The notes under the pieces were generated by a model, which saw nothing but the letters and a program-made list of their open reading frames with translations, made no database searches and was not told the origin of the DNA. DNA of 64,000 nucleotides from Mucilaginibacter sp. GTDB lineage: Bacteria > Bacteroidota > Bacteroidia > Sphingobacteriales > Sphingobacteriaceae. Where the stretch lies: NCBI GenBank assembly GCA_030445275.1, contig JAUCSE010000042.1, positions 62,001 to 126,000 of the forward strand. Reading direction: 5' to 3'. Below, in pieces: positions 50,142 to 57,697 of the stretch. The position numbers were made by a program, and so were the translations under genes. Each line of letters begins with the position of its first letter. The first letter of the stretch is position 1.

Positions 50142-51163
50142 ACCAGTTTTAAAGTTAGGGTAATATGAAACAAATTGTTTTGATCATTGATGGCCAAAGT
50201 ATAGCGGTTATGATAAAGCAAATTTAACCTCGATCGCACATTGATCAAGCCAATACCGGAGTTTTCATCCTTGCTGGCAGCAGGCTCAGGCTCAAATTTA
50301 TTCCTTACCTCAAATATCATCAGGCCTTTGTATACGGATAGTTCAATATCTATCTGCGGTTGTTCGTTATACCCTACCCCGTGTTTAAAGGCGTTCTCCA
50401 CAAATGGAATCAACAACATGGGCTCAATAGTATACTGATCGTCTTCATCATCCAGCTCAATCCGGCTGTTAACCTGCACGTCGTTCCCAAATCGGAGCTT
50501 TTGCAGTTCGATATAACTGCTCAGGTATTCAATTTCCTTTTGCAGCGCCACCTTTTTGCCCTGGGCATCATACAGCATATAGCGCATCAGATCGGAAAGC
50601 ATAATGAGCGATTCTTCCAGCTTGTCCGATTTTTTGCGTGCCAGCGATACCAGGTTGGTTAACACATTAAACAAAAAATGCGGACTGATCTGCGACCGCA
50701 AAAATTTCAATTCTGTTAATAATTGTGCTGCCTGTTTTTCTTTTTGTTCCTGTTCGGTGCGGATACGGTCAACTATCCTGCAGTAAATAATACTGATGAT
50801 AAAAACAACAACAGACGGCGGAAAAATAAATTTATATACCGATGGGTCTTTTACACTATCAGGAAACCAGGTTGCCATGATATGGTGCTTTAGCCAGAAC
50901 GAGCCAAAAATGAGCAGGACGCTCGTTAAAATATAGAGCAACCAAAAACGCCTATTGTAAAATTTGGGATACAGGTAAAAAACATTGATATAAAAAATAG
51001 CCATATGAATAAGGCCGGCCTCGGTAAAGAGCAAACCGGGTATCGAGCCTATCCTATGGTCGTTTGCAGCAGTGGAAACAAAGTAAGGCAGCAACAGAAC
51101 CGTAGCCCAAATGAGCACATGCAGGGTAATATTGATATGCCTTACTTTGAGCGCTATTTTCAT
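50138..51163 (-). CDS. LytS-type sensor histidine kinase
   Basis: A 341-residue kinase. Four transmembrane helices fill about 1-135 (e.g. 'LHVLIWATVLLLPYFV', 'WLLYILTSVLLIFGSFWL'). The His_kinase domain (PF06580 type) follows, with 'SQISPHFLFNVLTNLVSLAR' (about 163-182; His in 'SPHFLFN' is phosphorylated), then an ATPase domain with 'IPFVENAFKHGVGY' and 'GIGLINVRSRLNLLY'. It overlaps the response regulator by 4 nt and lies 8 nt after the DUF2306 gene. There is no obvious extracellular sensor domain, so the membrane region itself probably senses the signal. Confidence 0.93.
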   Translation of the reverse strand: MKIALKVRHINITLHVLIWATVLLLPYFVSTAANDHRIGSIPGLLFTEAGLIHMAIFYINVFYLYPKFYNRRFWLLYILTSVLLIFGSFWLKHHIMATWFPDSVKDPSVYKFIFPPSVVVFIISIIYCRIVDRIRTEQEQKEKQAAQLLTELKFLRSQISPHFLFNVLTNLVSLARKKSDKLEESLIMLSDLMRYMLYDAQGKKVALQKEIEYLSSYIELQKLRFGNDVQVNSRIELDDEDDQYTIEPMLLIPFVENAFKHGVGYNEQPQIDIELSVYKGLMIFEVRNKFEPEPAASKDENSGIGLINVRSRLNLLYHNRYTLAINDQNNLFHITLTLKLV

Positions 51164-51171
51164 TCTAAGTG

Positions 51172-51891
51172 TTACTGATGCATAAATTTAATAAAAGGAT
51201 CATTGGTTAATGTATCCGTAGCACTTTTAGTTTTTATCAACCGGGTTTTACTAATCCAAACCTCCGCTAAAATCAAATGAGCAACAAAACCAATCCAAAA
51301 GCCAATACCAAAAAACTCACGGGGTGTTAAACCCGTAAAGCGACTGGTAGCAAAGAATATACCATTGATGATGCGGATAGTAGCCACAGCCAATCCAATA
51401 GAGTAAGCCCTGATGACCCATTCCCTGTGCCTGGCTATTTTGTGTTGCAGCACCTGTTGCAAAGCTTTGAACAGGGCATACAAAAAGAACAGCGAAAACA
51501 CGACAGTTGCAACGGCTTGATTAATGCCGCCTATGGCCGGTACGGCAAAACTCATCACCAACGCGGTTATACCGATAACTACCCCACTTGCTAAAAATAT
51601 ACGGCCGCTTACCCAGTGCCATCGCGGATAACGGGATCTGATTTTTTGCATAAACTGAAACGGCCCCAAAACAACGAACACCAATCCGGGAATAATATGA
51701 ATAAGCGATAGTGTAGGATGACGCGCAAAAATATCATCCATTTGTGTAAAACTATTATTAACGGCGGGCGGATGATAGCCATTTATCAATATGGGTATCA
51801 GCACCACAAGCCTGCGTACCACGATGCCGATCCCGATCAAGGATAACAGGGTTATGGCACTGTATAATAAACGAATTTTAAACCTGGTCAT
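51172..51891 (-). CDS. DUF2306 membrane protein
   Basis: A 239-residue protein with about seven hydrophobic helices. It matches DUF2306: 'PTLSLIHIIPGLVFVVLGPF' (about 53-72), 'RYPRWHWVSGRIFLASGVVI' (about 86-105) and 'IARHREWVIRAYSIGLAVAT' (about 145-164), the last one with the conserved His-Arg. The function is unknown; the histidine layout suggests a possible heme or metal site (inference). It is the second gene of the operon with the LytS/LytTR pair and starts 4 nt after the stop of a 38-codon peptide gene. Confidence 0.87.
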   Translation of the reverse strand: MTRFKIRLLYSAITLLSLIGIGIVVRRLVVLIPILINGYHPPAVNNSFTQMDDIFARHPTLSLIHIIPGLVFVVLGPFQFMQKIRSRYPRWHWVSGRIFLASGVVIGITALVMSFAVPAIGGINQAVATVVFSLFFLYALFKALQQVLQHKIARHREWVIRAYSIGLAVATIRIINGIFFATSRFTGLTPREFFGIGFWIGFVAHLILAEVWISKTRLIKTKSATDTLTNDPFIKFMHQ

Positions 51892-51895
51892 ATTA

Positions 51896-52012
51896 CTAAA
51901 ATTCTAAAGGGGTTATTTTAATGCTGAACTGATCTCTGGCAAGCAGGTAGGTATAACTGATGATGAGCAAAAGCATCATGAATAAAAAAAGACCGTTCGG
52001 TTTCATCAGCAT
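51896..52012 (-). CDS. 38-residue hydrophobic peptide gene, operon leader
   Basis: This short gene is newly called here. The ATG at 52012 is preceded by GAGGAGGGGTAAC, the strongest Shine-Dalgarno in the region, with correct spacing. The product starts 'MLMKPNGLFLFMMLLLIISY' and ends 'ARDQFSIKITPLEF': one transmembrane helix (about 7-25) and a short charged tail. Its stop is 4 nt before the DUF2306 ATG, so the genes are translationally linked. A near-palindrome (52026-52059) lies directly upstream. It could be a small subunit of the DUF2306 or sensor-kinase system, or a regulatory leader. I know of no homologue. Confidence 0.6.
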   Translation of the reverse strand: MLMKPNGLFLFMMLLLIISYTYLLARDQFSIKITPLEF

Positions 52013-52025
52013 GTTACCCCTCCTC

Positions 52026-52059
52026 AATATTTACCGGTAAAACTACCGATGTAAATATT
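52026..52059. promoter_or_regulatory. Inverted repeat before the peptide/DUF2306/LytTR operon
   Basis: AATATTTACCGGTA (52026-52039) faces TACCGATGTAAATATT (52044-52059). The outer 8 bp (AATATTTA/TAAATATT) and the inner CCGGTA/TACCG are complementary, with one bulge. It lies 14 bp upstream of the 38-codon gene. An operator of the LytTR regulator or a 5' leader hairpin are both possible. Confidence 0.45.
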
Positions 52060-52212
52060 CATTCCAGGGAAGAGTAGACCAAACCCGAAACTGTGTAGAC
52101 AAAAAAGGGAATCAGAAAGATTTGAAAAGACCTACTCAAATTTCGACAAGGTTTTCGTAAATAAATAGATGATTACGACAACAAAACGAGCTTTTTTACC
52201 TCCATGTATTCG

Positions 52213-52220
52213 TATTTTTG
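52213..52220 (+). promoter_or_regulatory. Candidate -7 element for the GH55-like gene
   Basis: TATTTTTG matches TAnnTTTG, 55 nt before the ATG of the large GH55-like gene. A T-rich CTTTTTT lies about 20 nt upstream in place of TTTG. Confidence 0.45.
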
Positions 52221-52275
52221 ATGATTATACGGCACTTTTTAGTGCAAAAACACACCGTTTTCTTTATAAACCTGT

Positions 52276-55269
52276 ATGAAATTCACCTTTTTATGCACAT
52301 TTAGCTGCATTTTTCTGCTGCAATTGACATCTTTTGCCGCTGATAAACCGGTAAAAAGCAGATCATATTATCAGCAAAAACCCGAAGATGCCGACGCGGT
52401 ATATTTTACATCTGCCACTTTTAAAATAACCAACGATGGCAAAACCGATGTGTCTGACGAACTTCAGGAAGCCATCAACCAGATCAAGGTCAAACAGAAT
52501 TTTGGCATCCTTTTTATCCCCGAAGGCAAATACCTGATCAGCAAAACTATCTATATACCACCCGCCATCCGGCTTATTGGTTATGGCAAAAATCGCCCGC
52601 AAATTATACTGAAAAAGAACTCGCCTGGCTATCAGCAGGAAAGCCCTGAGGATAAAGGAAAAGCAAATTATATGATCTGGTTTACCAATGCCATTGTAAA
52701 ACCCGGTCAGCCTATAAGGGATGCCAATGCCAGCACCTTTTACAGTGCCCTATCTAATATCGATATGGTGATTGAAGACGGCAACCCTTACGCGGTGGCC
52801 CTGCGTGCGCACTATGCACAGCACAGCTTTATAGCCCATGCCGATATCCATATTAGTAACGGCAAAGCAGGCCTGTTCGATGTAGGCAATGAGCTGGAGG
52901 ATGTGCGCTTTTTTGGCGGCGATTACGGCATTTATACCACCAAACCAGCCCCAGGATGGCAATTTATGATGGTTGATACCTATTTTGAAGGCCAGCGCAA
53001 GGCAGCCATCAAAACCCAGGAAGCAGGCTTGACCATTGTACGCCTCGAAGCAAAAAATGTACCTGCCGTTATTGATATCGACTCCAATTATTACGAAAAA
53101 CTGTTTATGGAAGATTGCCGCTTTGACCATATCAGCGGTCCGGCCATTAGGATAGGCCGGGAAGGAAATGCATATAACCAGATCACCCTTAAAAACATTG
53201 ACTGCCAAAATGTTCCGGTTTTGGCATCGTACAAGATCAGCGGGAACAAAACAGCAGGCAAAGGCGCTGTATATCATGTAAACACCTTTGTTTATGGAAC
53301 GCAGATAGATGGTTTAGCGGCCTCGCCTGTTTTTAAAACTACCTATGATGCGATGCCGCTGAAAAGCTTCCCGGCGATGCATGCTAAGGACATCCCTGAC
53401 CTGCCGGAGATGAAAACCTGGGTCAATCTTAAAACACTGGGTGCCAAAGGCGATGGGACTACCGATGATACTAAAATCATTCAGGACGCGGTTGATAAAT
53501 ACCCAACCGTTTATGTGCCGCAAGGCTGGTACAAAATATCAGCAACCATCAAACTAAAAAGTAATACCACGCTCATAGGCCTTAATCCTGTTGCCACACA
53601 GTTCATTTTAACTGATAATACAGAAAATTTTGGCGGTTTTGGCGGTCCGCATCCTTTGCTCGAAGCACCGCAGGGAGGTACTAATATTTTAACCGGTATT
53701 GGCTTAAATACAGGCGTTTACAACAATCGTGCGGTTGGTTGTAAGTGGATGGCGGGTGAACACTCTTACCTGAACGATGTAAAGTTCATAGGCGGGCACG
53801 GCACCCTGGAACACCCATCAAACCAACCACGCCGGCGCGAGGAGCAACAAGATAGCCGTACCCTGCCTGGCATGGATATGGCCTGGGATACCCAATACTG
53901 GAGCCTATGGATCACCAATGGTGGCGGCGGTACTTTTAAAGATATCTGGAGCGCCAGCAGCTATGCGGTTAATGGTGTTTATGTATCCAATACCAGCACT
54001 CCCGGTCGCGTTTATGCCTTATCGGTTGAGCATCATGTACGTAACGAGGTGCGGTTTAATAGGGTAAGCAACTGGAAAGTATACGCCCTGCAGCTGGAGG
54101 AAGAAAATCGTGAAGGCAGCGATGCCCAACCTCTGGAGATACAGGATTGCAGCAATATGGTATTTGCCAATTTATACATGTACCGGGTTACCCGCGTAAA
54201 TGTGCCGTTCCCATCGGCAGTACGCACCTGGAACTGTAAAAACATGGACATCTATAATCTGCACAACTTTGCCCAAACCCGGTATATCGCGACGTCCTCT
54301 GTTTATGATGTGAATACCAATATCGAAGTGCGTCCATGGGAGTTTAACTGGCTTCATATAGGTAATGAGGCACCGGCATCACAATTTACACCAACCGGTT
54401 ATACAGGTGTTACCCAATTGGCCAAAGGCTTTGAATTTGCCGATGGCATATGCAGGGACAGCAAAGGCAACATCTACTTTAGCGAAACCCGCTTAAAACG
54501 CATTTACAAATGGTCGGCACAAAGCAAAACGGTTAGCCTGCTGGCTGATTTCCCGTGGAACCCGCTTGCGCTGGCCTGCGACAAGAATGATAAGCTGCTG
54601 GTAGTTTTTAAATACTTTACCCGCGACGGCTACCTGGTAAATGGAAAACCCGAACAGGTAACCATCCTGCCGAATGATGCTTCCAATACCGGCTATAGCA
54701 TTTGGGGTAACTCTGGCTTTGCCACCAGGGTATTTGCCATTGACCCTGAGCATCCTGACGAAAGCATCGCAGCTTTAAATAAAGTCCCTGCCGCATCAGT
54801 TTCAAAAATTAAGCAGGTATTTTACCCGGCTAACCGGGCCAAAGGTTTTTATAGTAACGAGAAAGGCGAAATAGCCCCGGCCAAAGAGGTATTTGTAGCG
54901 CCCGATGGTGTTAGTATTATTCCGCTGACGTTCGATCTATCGCGCGCCAATAGCCTGCAAGCTATGATTCCCGGTACCGAAGCATATGCAGTTGATGAAT
55001 ACAATAAACGTGTGGTAAAGGTATCGGTAGCTGCCGATGGCACGCTATCGAACGTAAAACCATTTGCAGAGCAGGGCGAGTACAGCCTGGCGGTTGATGA
55101 GGCTACCGGCAATGTTTATGTAGCCGATGGTCAGCTATATGTGTTCGACAAAACGGGCAAACAGACCAACGAGATCAAATTGCCTGAACGCCCGGTAACG
55201 ATGCTTCTAGATGGCAAAACCATGTTTTTTACAAGCAGGGCCGGTTTGTATACGGTAAGTGTACCTTAG
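52276..55269 (+). CDS. Secreted GH55/pectate-lyase_3-like protein fused to a beta-propeller
   Basis: A 997-residue exported protein. After a signal peptide (1-21, 'LTSFAADK') come two parallel beta-helix parts. The first (about 35-360) has 'FKITNDGKTDVSDELQEAIN' and 'GILFIPEGKYLISKTIYIPP'. The second (about 385-690) has 'LKTLGAKGDGTTDDTKIIQD', 'VYVPQGWYKISATI' and 'SLWITNGGGGTFKDIWSASS'. This double beta-helix is the GH55 plan (exo-beta-1,3-glucanase type). The C-terminal third (about 705-997) is an SMP-30/gluconolactonase-like six-bladed propeller ('GFEFADGICRDSKGNIYFSE', 'EYSLAVDEATGNVYVADGQL'). The fusion is unusual; the glycan target and the role of the propeller are unknown. Confidence 0.85.
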   Translation: MKFTFLCTFSCIFLLQLTSFAADKPVKSRSYYQQKPEDADAVYFTSATFKITNDGKTDVSDELQEAINQIKVKQNFGILFIPEGKYLISKTIYIPPAIRLIGYGKNRPQIILKKNSPGYQQESPEDKGKANYMIWFTNAIVKPGQPIRDANASTFYSALSNIDMVIEDGNPYAVALRAHYAQHSFIAHADIHISNGKAGLFDVGNELEDVRFFGGDYGIYTTKPAPGWQFMMVDTYFEGQRKAAIKTQEAGLTIVRLEAKNVPAVIDIDSNYYEKLFMEDCRFDHISGPAIRIGREGNAYNQITLKNIDCQNVPVLASYKISGNKTAGKGAVYHVNTFVYGTQIDGLAASPVFKTTYDAMPLKSFPAMHAKDIPDLPEMKTWVNLKTLGAKGDGTTDDTKIIQDAVDKYPTVYVPQGWYKISATIKLKSNTTLIGLNPVATQFILTDNTENFGGFGGPHPLLEAPQGGTNILTGIGLNTGVYNNRAVGCKWMAGEHSYLNDVKFIGGHGTLEHPSNQPRRREEQQDSRTLPGMDMAWDTQYWSLWITNGGGGTFKDIWSASSYAVNGVYVSNTSTPGRVYALSVEHHVRNEVRFNRVSNWKVYALQLEEENREGSDAQPLEIQDCSNMVFANLYMYRVTRVNVPFPSAVRTWNCKNMDIYNLHNFAQTRYIATSSVYDVNTNIEVRPWEFNWLHIGNEAPASQFTPTGYTGVTQLAKGFEFADGICRDSKGNIYFSETRLKRIYKWSAQSKTVSLLADFPWNPLALACDKNDKLLVVFKYFTRDGYLVNGKPEQVTILPNDASNTGYSIWGNSGFATRVFAIDPEHPDESIAALNKVPAASVSKIKQVFYPANRAKGFYSNEKGEIAPAKEVFVAPDGVSIIPLTFDLSRANSLQAMIPGTEAYAVDEYNKRVVKVSVAADGTLSNVKPFAEQGEYSLAVDEATGNVYVADGQLYVFDKTGKQTNEIKLPERPVTMLLDGKTMFFTSRAGLYTVSVP

Positions 55270-55288
55270 TAAAATATTCACTAAACCA

Positions 55289-55424
55289 TGTCATTTCGAC
55301 GAACGGTGATGGCTAAAAGGATGGGGTGAGGAGAAACTACCTCTTGAGCGATAGCGAAAAATCTTATACTCAATACTACCTGTATAACGTATAAGATTTC
55401 TCCTCGTACCTCGTCGAAATGACA
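55289..55424. repeat. TGTCATTTCGA-family palindrome, copy 3
   Basis: The ends TGTCATTTCGACGAACGG and ACCTCGTCGAAATGACA enclose GAGGAGAAAC on the left and TATAAGATTTCTCCTCG on the right, with an inner GAGCGATAGCGAAAAATCTT block that the copy at 61489 shares in opposite order. It lies 20 nt after the GH55-like gene and may serve as its terminator. Confidence 0.88.
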
Positions 55425-55455
55425 TGATTTTTGTTAGTGGATAATACTTCTCTCC

Positions 55456-55528
55456 CCGTTGCCTGTGTCCTCACAAGCAGCTATGCAAATCGTCTGTGTC
55501 CTCACAGACGATGGTTATAAGGCAACGG
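55456..55528. repeat. Palindrome CCGTTGCCT...AGGCAACGG with inner hairpin
   Basis: The outer arms CCGTTGCCT (55456-55464) and AGGCAACGG (55520-55528) are complementary. Inside, CGTCTGTG/CACAGACG (55491-55498 and 55503-55510) is an 8-bp hairpin with a TCCT loop, and CTGTGTCCTCACA-type blocks occur twice. Confidence 0.8.
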
Positions 55529-55536
55529 TAAAAGCC

Positions 55537-55609
55537 TGTCACCCTGAGCTTGTCGAAGGGGCGTGCGGAGAGGCCCTACCCACCATGCTTCGACGGAGCT
55601 CAGCATGAT
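55537..55609. repeat. CTGAGCTTGTCGAAG palindrome
   Basis: TGTCACCCTGAGCTTGTCGA on the left and TTCGACGGAGCTCAGCATGA on the right form an imperfect inverted repeat with about 30 nt between. The right part matches the half-element at 36081-36107. Together with the two elements before it, it fills the gap between the GH55-like gene and the gene at 55744. Confidence 0.82.
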
Positions 55610-55743
55610 AGCCAATAATAAACTCATGACATTTAGAGTTTTTTATCCAGACCCGCATAAAAATAATTTTCTCACGATTGTCCTGTTTTGATTGGTCTGT
55701 TCGTCTGCTGTGTATAAAGACAAACAAATTAAACCACATCAAG

Positions 55744-56055
55744 ATGATCACTTTCAAAGCAGTTTATACCGTAAAACAGGAGTTTGCTAAACAGAACCAG
55801 GAAAACATCAATGCTTTTATGCAGGATTTTCAGAAAATAAATAATGCTGATTTCAGGTACAATGTTTACCTGGGTACTGATGGTCAAACATTTACCCATG
55901 TATCGCACTATAAAAATGCAGCAATACAACAAGCCTTATTGGCGGTACCATCTTTTAAATATTTCCAGGAACAGCGCGACAACAGCGGTTTGGAAGATCA
56001 ACCACAATTAGAGGAAATAGTACTGATAGATTCCTCCAGCTCTATATTCAACTAA
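55744..56055 (+). CDS. Small ABM-like (dimeric alpha-beta barrel) protein
   Basis: The start is ATG 55744 (103 aa), as 'MITFKAVYTVKQEFAKQNQ' opens with a typical first beta strand; the 22 codons before it look random. The pattern of strand, helix ('NINAFMQDFQKI'), strand ('FRYNVYLGTDGQTFTHVSHY'), helix ('FKYFQEQRDNSG') is that of the dimeric alpha-beta barrel (ABM/EthD-like) superfamily. There are no catalytic residues that I can name. Hypothetical, cytoplasmic, monocistronic; a hairpin follows 40 nt later. Confidence 0.7.
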   Translation: MITFKAVYTVKQEFAKQNQENINAFMQDFQKINNADFRYNVYLGTDGQTFTHVSHYKNAAIQQALLAVPSFKYFQEQRDNSGLEDQPQLEEIVLIDSSSSIFN

Positions 56056-56095
56056 GTAATACATGTTTGTTGATATATGGTACTTTCTCTGCACC

Positions 56096-56119
56096 AATGT
56101 TGGTGTTGTCACCAACATT
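56096..56119 (+). terminator. Hairpin after the ABM-like gene
   Basis: AATGTTGGTG (56096-56105) pairs perfectly with CACCAACATT (56110-56119), TTGT loop, followed by ATGCTTTCATTATTTT. A weak U-tract, but the best terminator candidate for the gene at 55744. Confidence 0.65.
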
Positions 56120-56170
56120 ATGCTTTCATTATTTTATTAGCTTGCAGCAAAACGTTGTTAACGGCGCGTT

Positions 56171-56204
56171 AAAAGAGCTCTGTGGTTGTCACCAGGGCTC
56201 TTTT
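56171..56204. terminator. Terminator of the FAD lactone oxidase-like gene
   Basis: AAAAGAGC (56171-56178) pairs with GCTCTTTT (56197-56204) around an 18-nt loop that has inner CTGTGG/CCAGGG pairs. It lies 6 nt after the stop codon of the minus-strand gene at 56210 and is probably bidirectional. Confidence 0.8.
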
Positions 56205-56209
56205 CTACA

Positions 56210-57553
56210 TTATAGGTTATAAATCTCATGACTTAAAAAGTCATTCCTGAATTTCCCTTTTGGGTCATATTCGGCTACGAGCTTTTTAAAATCATTCAGC
56301 TTTTCATACCTGTATTCCAGCACTTTAGGTGCCATGGTAAATATTTTACCCCAATGCGGCCTTGCGTTAAAAGGCGAAAGCTCCTTTTCAATCAGGGGCA
56401 ATAACTTCAATACTGCAGCAGTTTCCTGTTTCCAGGTAAAATGTATGGTCACCGAGGTTTGATTACGGCAAGGGCTTAACCAAAGGTTATCAGCGGCAAT
56501 AGTGCGAATCTCCGTGATAAAGAGATGCGGACCTATCTGCTTACCCAAGCGAGCAATGGCTTGTATAGCCTCCACCGCATGATGAATAGGCACGAAGTAT
56601 TCCGATTGCAGTTCCTTACCGCTGCTGGGCGTAAATCCCATTTTAAAGTGCGGCAAGCGCTCATACCATGGCCCCGGAACCCCCATTTGCTCGGTACAGT
56701 TCTCTGCCGAAATTGCTATAATCGGGTGCAGATTTTTGGTGGCGGCCTTTGCTCCGTAAAACTCGGGACCGCTTTCATCTTTATCGGTTCCTACTTTACC
56801 TTTTATCCAAACTTCGTTAATGCTGTCATGTTGCCAGTCGGTAAATAAGCTAACACTGTAACCGGCAGATACTATTTTTTCAAAATGCTGTTTTACCTGT
56901 GCCATGGGCATATTGGTAAAAACACGCTGGGCAACATTATAGGTTGGTTCAATTTGCAGCGTAACTTTGGTTACAACGCCCAAAGCGCCAAGTCCTACTA
57001 CAGCGGCATTCAATTTTTCGGCATCTGTAGCTTTTGAAAGATGTAAAATGCTGCCATCGGCTATAACCAATTCCAATGCGGTAACGGCGCTGGACAGGTT
57101 ACCATTTTTAACACCCGAACCATGTGTGGCCGTGGCAATGGAACCGGCAACCGAAATATGCGGTAAAGAAGCCAGGTTATTTAACGCGAAACCTTGTTTA
57201 TGCAAATACGGGGCAAGCTCGCCGTACTTAATACCTCCTTCAACCGTAACGGTATGTGCCTTTTTATCAATACTGATCACACTTTTCAAATCCCTTGTCG
57301 AAAGCAGGTTATCCTTGCTATCGGCAATGGTATTAAAACAGTGCCTTGTGCCCTGGGCTTTTAGTTTACTGTGTTTTTTTACCAGCTGCTGTACTTCGGC
57401 TACAGATTTTGGATAAAATACATTGTCGGTGCTGAATGTCAGGTTACCGGCCCAGTTTTTTAATCTTTTGGTTTGCGCCCATGATCCGAGCGATGACAAC
57501 AATGGTGTAGCCATTAAGGTGGTGCTTAATTGAATAAATGTTTTTCTTTTCAT
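56210..57553 (-). CDS. Secreted FAD-linked sugar-lactone/alditol oxidase-like protein
   Basis: The start is ATG 57553 (447 aa), where a signal sequence begins ('MKRKTFIQLSTTLMATPLLS', cleaved near 'GSWAQT'). The frame before it is unlikely. A PCMH-type FAD domain (about 35-200) has 'LKAQGTRHCFNTIADSKDNL' with the His that forms the 8-alpha covalent FAD bond in relatives, and 'ISVAGSIATATHGSGVKNGN'. The C-terminal ALO domain (about 200-447) ends 'YDPKGKFRNDFLSHEIY'. Such enzymes oxidise D-arabinono-1,4-lactone, L-gulonolactone or alditols (xylitol, sorbitol) and make H2O2. It is divergent from a Tat-exported amine oxidase-like protein, 144 bp apart. Confidence 0.88.
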   Translation of the reverse strand: MKRKTFIQLSTTLMATPLLSSLGSWAQTKRLKNWAGNLTFSTDNVFYPKSVAEVQQLVKKHSKLKAQGTRHCFNTIADSKDNLLSTRDLKSVISIDKKAHTVTVEGGIKYGELAPYLHKQGFALNNLASLPHISVAGSIATATHGSGVKNGNLSSAVTALELVIADGSILHLSKATDAEKLNAAVVGLGALGVVTKVTLQIEPTYNVAQRVFTNMPMAQVKQHFEKIVSAGYSVSLFTDWQHDSINEVWIKGKVGTDKDESGPEFYGAKAATKNLHPIIAISAENCTEQMGVPGPWYERLPHFKMGFTPSSGKELQSEYFVPIHHAVEAIQAIARLGKQIGPHLFITEIRTIAADNLWLSPCRNQTSVTIHFTWKQETAAVLKLLPLIEKELSPFNARPHWGKIFTMAPKVLEYRYEKLNDFKKLVAEYDPKGKFRNDFLSHEIYNL

Positions 57554-57697
57554 AATAGTTAGGTTGTAACAATGTAACACTAAAATTTTGAATATTTTAT
57601 TTAGATAACCCGAAATGTTATTTTTATTTTTAAACAATAACCTCAACAATTGTTTTGAAAATCACCCTGATACACCATCAGAACTTACCTGTATAAA

